Source: an uncultured Porphyromonadaceae bacterium
GTDB taxonomy: Bacteria; Bacteroidota; Bacteroidia; Bacteroidales; Muribaculaceae
Assembly (NCBI GenBank): GCA_900550025.1
Contig: URQP01000057.1
Coordinates: forward strand, 1-16,480
Reading direction: 5' to 3'
Length of the DNA stretch: 16,480 nucleotides
Below, piece after piece: positions 13,679 to 16,480 of the stretch. The notes beneath the pieces are model-generated. The model was not told the DNA's origin. It did no database searches and worked only from the letters and a program-made list of their open reading frames with translations. Every line of letters starts with the position of its first letter. The first letter of the stretch is position 1. Both the position numbers and the translations under genes were made by a program.

Positions 13679-14647
13679 TCAGTCGTTGATGCTTTCTTTT
13701 CCATCTATGATGCTTTTCTCGATAAAAAACCGTGGACGGTCTTTTACTTCTATATATATTTTGCCGATATATTCTCCTATAATTCCTAACGAAATCAAAA
13801 TTAAAGAGCTTATGAACCACAGCGACAGCATAAGCGATGTCCATCCCGGCCATGCCTTCCCTCCGAAATATGAAATCAGTACATATAAGGCGATTGTCAG
13901 AGTCACTATGAGCATCAGTATTCCTATTGAAAAAATCATTCTTATCGGACGGATTGAGAAGGAGGTGATTCCGTCGACTGCGAAGCTTATCATTTTTTTC
14001 AACGGATATTTCGATTCTCCAGCCATCCGGGCGTGACGGTCATAATATACGACATCGGTTTTATATCCGATTGTGGGGACAATGCCACGGATAAACAGGT
14101 TGCGTTCGCGGAACGACAGCAGCTTGTCCACGGCGCGTTTGCTCATAAGCCTGTAATCTGCGTGGTTGTATATGGTCTTCGCTCCTAATGAATTCATTAT
14201 CCGATAGAAAAGAAGAGCGGAGTTCTTTTTGAAATAAGTGTCGGTAGCTCTTGATTGCCTTACACCATACACTATGTCGGCTCCGTCGATATGCTTTCTT
14301 ACCATTGTTTCTATCACGGAGGTGTCGTCTTGCAGATCGGCGTCGATTGAGATTATTGCATCGCATGATGTGACGGCTACGCTCAGCCCGGCTATCAAGG
14401 CGTTTTGATGCCCGCAATTACCGGCAAGTTTAATTCCGTTGACTTTCGGGTTGTCGTGTGTGGCTGCCTTTATTATTTCCCACGTGGAGTCTTTGCTGCC
14501 GTCGTCTACATAAAACACTTTGCTGCCACTCGAAATCAGCTTTTTTTCTATCATTGTGTTTATTACATCTGTAAGCTGTCCGATTGTGGTCTGCAATACT
14601 TCTTGCTCGTTGTAGCACGGTACTACTATTCCTAAGGTGGGTTGCAT
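13679..14647 (-). CDS. Family 2 glycosyltransferase, GtrB/DPM1-like, membrane-anchored
   Basis: This 322-residue protein would transfer a sugar from a nucleotide sugar to a polyprenyl phosphate at the cytoplasmic face of the inner membrane, supplying a lipid-linked donor for surface glycans. The GT-A domain starts IVVPCYNEQEVL (7-18), has VDDGSKDST (47-55), the metal-binding IDADLQDD (101-108) and the acceptor-site region ARMAGESKYPLKKM (206-219). Two membrane helices follow at about 236-260 and 270-293, ending in the typical GEYIGKIYIEVKDRPRF (291-307). This is the GtrB / ArnC-like layout. No flippase or final transferase lies nearby, so the sugar and final target are unknown. It is the first gene of a unit with nadE. 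Confidence 0.9.
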   Translation of the reverse strand: MQPTLGIVVPCYNEQEVLQTTIGQLTDVINTMIEKKLISSGSKVFYVDDGSKDSTWEIIKAATHDNPKVNGIKLAGNCGHQNALIAGLSVAVTSCDAIISIDADLQDDTSVIETMVRKHIDGADIVYGVRQSRATDTYFKKNSALLFYRIMNSLGAKTIYNHADYRLMSKRAVDKLLSFRERNLFIRGIVPTIGYKTDVVYYDRHARMAGESKYPLKKMISFAVDGITSFSIRPIRMIFSIGILMLIVTLTIALYVLISYFGGKAWPGWTSLMLSLWFISSLILISLGIIGEYIGKIYIEVKDRPRFFIEKSIIDGKESIND

Positions 14648-14668
14648 ATCGGTATTATTTATATATTA

Positions 14669-14676
14669 CAAAGGTA
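14669..14676 (-). promoter_or_regulatory. -7 box of glycosyltransferase-nadE unit
   Basis: TACCTTTG on the minus strand (14676-14669) is an exact TAnnTTTG match, 21 nt upstream of the glycosyltransferase ATG. The expected -33 position falls in the end of the preceding terminator hairpin and has no TTG. Confidence 0.55.
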
Positions 14677-14694
14677 GCATTAATTTATTTAAAT

Positions 14695-14735
14695 ATGAAA
14701 GCCGGAGGACTTTTTAATGTGCTTCCGGCTTTCAT
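14695..14735 (-). terminator. Hairpin terminator of aquaporin-flavin reductase unit
   Basis: ATGAAAGCCGGAGG (14695-14708) pairs with CTTCCGGCTTTCAT (14722-14735) in a 14-bp stem with one G-T wobble and a 13-nt loop. It starts 22 nt past the stop codon of the flavin-reductase-like gene. On that strand a T-rich stretch (ATTTAAATAAATT) follows, fitting a factor-independent terminator. Confidence 0.8.
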
Positions 14736-14757
14736 GTTTGATTGGCTTGAGCTATTT

Positions 14758-15318
14758 TTATTTGAGCTTTTTGCCTTCAGAAAAGGCATTGCCTGCTTTG
14801 CCGCCTATTTTCAGATATTCGTTGTTGAAAGGGTCGAACGTAATCGGTTCGACTTTCCCGGCATCGACTTTGCCGTCTTTGTCGAGCACGCGTTCGTCTA
14901 CGCTGACGTTAACTATTTCGCCTCTCAATATGCAAGTGTCAGGGTTATAGTCTATCAGCTTGCATTCCAATGCAACCGACAGTTCTTCAATAAGCGGGGC
15001 ATCGACATTCGCTGATTTGATTGCGTGGAATCCGGCTTTCGTGAATTTGTCTTTCACTGCGTTTCCTGAAACGATTCCTACATAGTCGCATGCCGCGACA
15101 TATCCTGCTTCAGCCATGCTGACGGTGAACGCTCCGCGCTTTTGTATGTTCTTTACCGTCTTATGTCCTGCGCTGAGGCAGAGGCTTATTTCTGCCATTT
15201 CGCTGATTCCTCCCCATGCCGCGTTCATGGCGTTGGGCGTGCCGTCTTCATCGTATGTTGCGATGATGAATACCGGTTGTGGATAGCAGAATGGTTTTGC
15301 TCCGAAATCTTTTCTCAT
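14758..15318 (-). CDS. Flavin reductase-like protein (FMN-binding split barrel)
   Basis: This is a cytosolic flavoprotein of 186 residues of the flavin reductase / FMN-binding split-barrel group common in Bacteroidales and other anaerobes. Visible marks are the N-terminal PVFIIATYDEDGTPNAMNAA (15-34), in which PNAMNAAW precedes the FMN phosphate site; ISLCLSAGHKTVKNIQKRGAFTVS (44-67), typical of the FMN-contacting strand-helix; and the acidic C-terminal region around VEPITFDPFNNEYLKIG (156-172). Members reduce FMN or use bound FMN with NAD(P)H, but many have unknown substrates. The gene starts 11 nt after the aquaporin stop, so the two are probably co-transcribed, and a hairpin terminator closes the unit. 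Nothing in the sequence explains a functional link to water transport. Confidence 0.87.
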   Translation of the reverse strand: MRKDFGAKPFCYPQPVFIIATYDEDGTPNAMNAAWGGISEMAEISLCLSAGHKTVKNIQKRGAFTVSMAEAGYVAACDYVGIVSGNAVKDKFTKAGFHAIKSANVDAPLIEELSVALECKLIDYNPDTCILRGEIVNVSVDERVLDKDGKVDAGKVEPITFDPFNNEYLKIGGKAGNAFSEGKKLK

Positions 15319-15329
15319 CTTTTTGAGAT

Positions 15330-16022
15330 TTATTTGTTGTTACATGGACAAATAGTTTTCCAGACGGCGGCCGACAGGGTTGCGCCTACGAGCGGCGCCA
15401 CGATGAACAGCCACAACTGTGACAGTGCCGCCCCGCCTTCGAACAGTGCCGGGCCGATGCTGCGGGCAGGGTTGACCGATGTGCCTGTGATTGGAATGCA
15501 GACTATGTGTATAAGGGCAAGTGTGAGTCCGATTGCCAGTCCTCCGAGATTGCCGGCACCTTTCTTGCTGTCGGTAGCACCGAGTACGACAAGAACGAAA
15601 ATGAATGTGAATACGGCTTCAGCAATGAATGCCTGAAGCATCATTCCGTCTTTGAACGTATTTGAGCCGGTTTCTGTCGGTCCTCCGTTTGTCCCGCTGC
15701 TGACGAGGGCAAACAAAATGGCAGAGCCTATGATTGCCCCTATTATTTGGAAAACGATGTACATTGCAGCGTCTTTCCCGCTTATTCTGCCGCTCAATAG
15801 CATTCCGAAAGTGATTGCCGGATTGATATGGCATCCTGAGATGTTGCCGATGGTGTAGGCCATCGCGACTACTGACAAGCCGAAAGCTAAAGCTACTCCT
15901 AATGTTCCTACTCCTGCGCCGACTGTGTCGGCTGCGTTGCCTGCGAATACGGCCGAGCCGCATCCCATAAGCACAAGCACCATTGTGCCGATCATTTCTG
16001 AAATGTACTTTTTCATAGTCAT
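15330..16022 (-). CDS. aqpZ: Aquaporin Z-type water channel
   Basis: This 230-residue inner-membrane protein has six membrane helices and two NPA boxes, at 67-69 (CHINPAITFG) and 184-186 (TSVNPARSIG). The four residues of the selectivity filter match the water-specific AqpZ pattern: F48 in ALAFGLS, H172 in LIHIVCIP, T181 in TGTSVNP and R187 in NPARS. Glycerol facilitators have a wider filter, so water transport is the best call. The N-terminal helix MIGTMVLVLMGCGSAVFAG (10-28) is typical of Bacteroidales members. An in-frame ATG at 16016 (MKKYISEM) is almost as likely a start as 16022. The last residues KTICPCNNK carry two cysteines. It is the first gene of a pair with the flavin-reductase-like gene. 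Confidence 0.93.
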   Translation of the reverse strand: MTMKKYISEMIGTMVLVLMGCGSAVFAGNAADTVGAGVGTLGVALAFGLSVVAMAYTIGNISGCHINPAITFGMLLSGRISGKDAAMYIVFQIIGAIIGSAILFALVSSGTNGGPTETGSNTFKDGMMLQAFIAEAVFTFIFVLVVLGATDSKKGAGNLGGLAIGLTLALIHIVCIPITGTSVNPARSIGPALFEGGAALSQLWLFIVAPLVGATLSAAVWKTICPCNNK

Positions 16023-16052
16023 GAATCTTTATGTTGGTTAGATACTTATATC

Positions 16053-16060
16053 CAAAGATA
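16053..16060 (-). promoter_or_regulatory. -7 box of aquaporin gene
   Basis: TATCTTTG on the minus strand (16060-16053) is an exact TAnnTTTG match, 30 nt upstream of the ATG at 16022. No convincing -33 TTG is found at 19-21 nt spacing. Confidence 0.5.
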
Positions 16061-16261
16061 ATGATTTTAATTGTAATAAATATGTGATTTGATGTTTTTT
16101 GTCAGATGTTTTTATTTTGTTACATTATTGTTTCCGTTTTGTTATAAGGAGGGACTCTGTGTATATTAATTTTGCATCGGAATGCGACTGAGATGGAATT
16201 TATGTGAGTTTTATACTTGAATACTATGTCTTTTTAGACCTTGTTCTGTGCCAGAAAAACA
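16061..16261. other. AT-rich intergenic region with a plus-strand promoter candidate
   Basis: No protein gene is supported between the aquaporin promoter and the terminator at 16262. The stretch has two copies of TTTTGTTA (16115-16122 and 16137-16144, 22 nt apart) and an exact plus-strand -7 box TAATTTTG (16167-16174), with a TTG at 16139-16141 at the rather long spacing of 25 nt. A 12-codon open frame at 16183-16221 is too short to claim as a gene. Together with the downstream hairpin this could define a small RNA of about 125 nt on the plus strand. Confidence 0.35.
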
Positions 16262-16302
16262 AGCAAGAGGATATGTCCCGTTTTAGAGCATATCCTCTTG
16301 CT
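16262..16302 (-). terminator. Strong hairpin terminator of the Crp/Fnr-type gene
   Basis: AGCAAGAGGATATG (16262-16275) and CATATCCTCTTGCT (16289-16302) form a perfect 14-bp stem with a 13-nt loop. On the minus strand the stem is followed by TTGTTTTTCTGG, a good T-tract. It starts 28 nt past the stop codon of the regulator. On the plus strand the tail GTTCTATTTG is weaker but might also work, so it may act in both directions. Confidence 0.85.
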
Positions 16303-16330
16303 GTTCTATTTGTATCGCAATTCTATTGCA

Positions 16331-16480
16331 TCAGATTTTTTCAAGATTCAGTATGTCGGTGAGTTTTTTGCGGTTGATTATTTTAATCTCGTTTGATGAG
16401 AAGTCGAGAATTTCAAGGTCTTTCAATTCTCCGAGCATGTTCATGAACGACGACCGCTGCACGCCAAGCATAGTGTACAT
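16331..16480 (-). CDS. Crp/Fnr-family transcription regulator, C-terminal fragment (runs off window)
   Basis: Only the last 49 codons are inside the window; the gene continues beyond the right edge, and the Met codon at 16478-16480 is most likely internal. The visible protein begins MYTMLGVQRSSFMNMLGEL and continues KDLEILDFSSNEIKIINRKK before ending LTDILNLEKI. This matches the end of the Crp-type helix-turn-helix: recognition helix VQRSSFMNML, then the wing (ILDFSSNEIKIIN) and the final helix (RKKLTDIL). The N-terminal cyclic-nucleotide-like sensing domain is outside the window, so the signal cannot be judged. A strong terminator follows the TGA stop. Confidence 0.75.
   Translation of the reverse strand: MYTMLGVQRSSFMNMLGELKDLEILDFSSNEIKIINRKKLTDILNLEKI

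Noticed and set aside
13675..13704. Upstream start of nadE adding ten residues
   Set aside because: Bacteroidales NadE proteins begin near the sequence MDYGFVKVA, and the longer form would overlap the glycosyltransferase by 26 nt; not excluded by sequence alone.
1..16480. Mobile element, phage, CRISPR or defence system
   Set aside because: No transposase, integrase, terminal inverted repeats with target duplication, evenly spaced repeats or defence-gene signatures were found; all genes larger than 60 codons that I support have housekeeping, transport or regulatory roles.

Overview
The window looks like an ordinary chromosomal stretch from a member of the Bacteroidales, plausibly the Muribaculaceae or a neighbouring gut family. 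The evidence is repeated Bacteroidetes-type promoters (TAnnTTTG -7 boxes, some with a TTG about 19-21 nt upstream), weak or absent Shine-Dalgarno sequences, and protein sequences of Bacteroidales type. The family assignment is inference from the sequence alone. I see no tRNA, rRNA, CRISPR array, insertion sequence or integrase.

Layout. (a) 1-114: a non-coding block of nested palindromes of repeat-element type. (b) 133-2152: rlmH (-) and nadC (+) diverge from a 59-bp spacer holding mirror-image -7 boxes; nadC then meets a HAD phosphatase (-) tail to tail with overlapping stop codons. (c) 2223-4319: a FAD-dependent dehydrogenase (+) followed with zero spacing by a thioredoxin-like lipoprotein (+), which meets a small AraC-type regulator (-, 4320-4847) stop to stop. 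The lipoprotein and the AraC gene are visibly AT-richer than their neighbours. (d) 4907-11576 (-): a tightly packed drug-efflux operon in the order TetR regulator, TolC-type outer-membrane channel, lipoprotein membrane-fusion protein, two ABC ATPases and two ABC-2 permeases. The AraC gene follows 59 bp later. The arrangement resembles Escherichia coli cecR-ybhGFSR, but the double ATPase YbhF is split into two genes and the operon carries its own TolC. (e) 11740-14647 (-): glutamine-dependent NAD+ synthetase downstream of a GtrB-like polyprenyl-phosphate glycosyltransferase. (f) 14758-16022 (-): a water aquaporin followed by a flavin-reductase-like protein, closed by a clear hairpin terminator. 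(g) 16023-16330: a 308-bp intergenic region with promoters and a strong terminator. (h) 16331-16480 (-): the C-terminal end of a Crp/Fnr-family regulator, cut by the window edge.

How the genes work together. The efflux operon encodes a complete tripartite pump: ATPase pair, permease pair, periplasmic adaptor and outer-membrane channel. A TetR repressor heads it and has a perfect 16-bp palindrome at its predicted transcription start, the usual design for drug-responsive autorepression. The two ATPases look complementary: NBD1 has a canonical signature but has lost the Q-loop Gln and H-loop His, while NBD2 keeps both but has a degenerate signature, so one good and one degenerate ATP site are expected. 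nadC and nadE both serve NAD synthesis but lie in separate transcription units.

I found no clear undescribed multi-gene system. The items most worth a second look are the asymmetric pump operon bracketed by two regulators, the short AraC protein with an apparent N-terminal winged helix, the mirror-image rlmH/nadC promoters, the palindromic block at the left edge, and a possible small RNA near 16180-16305.
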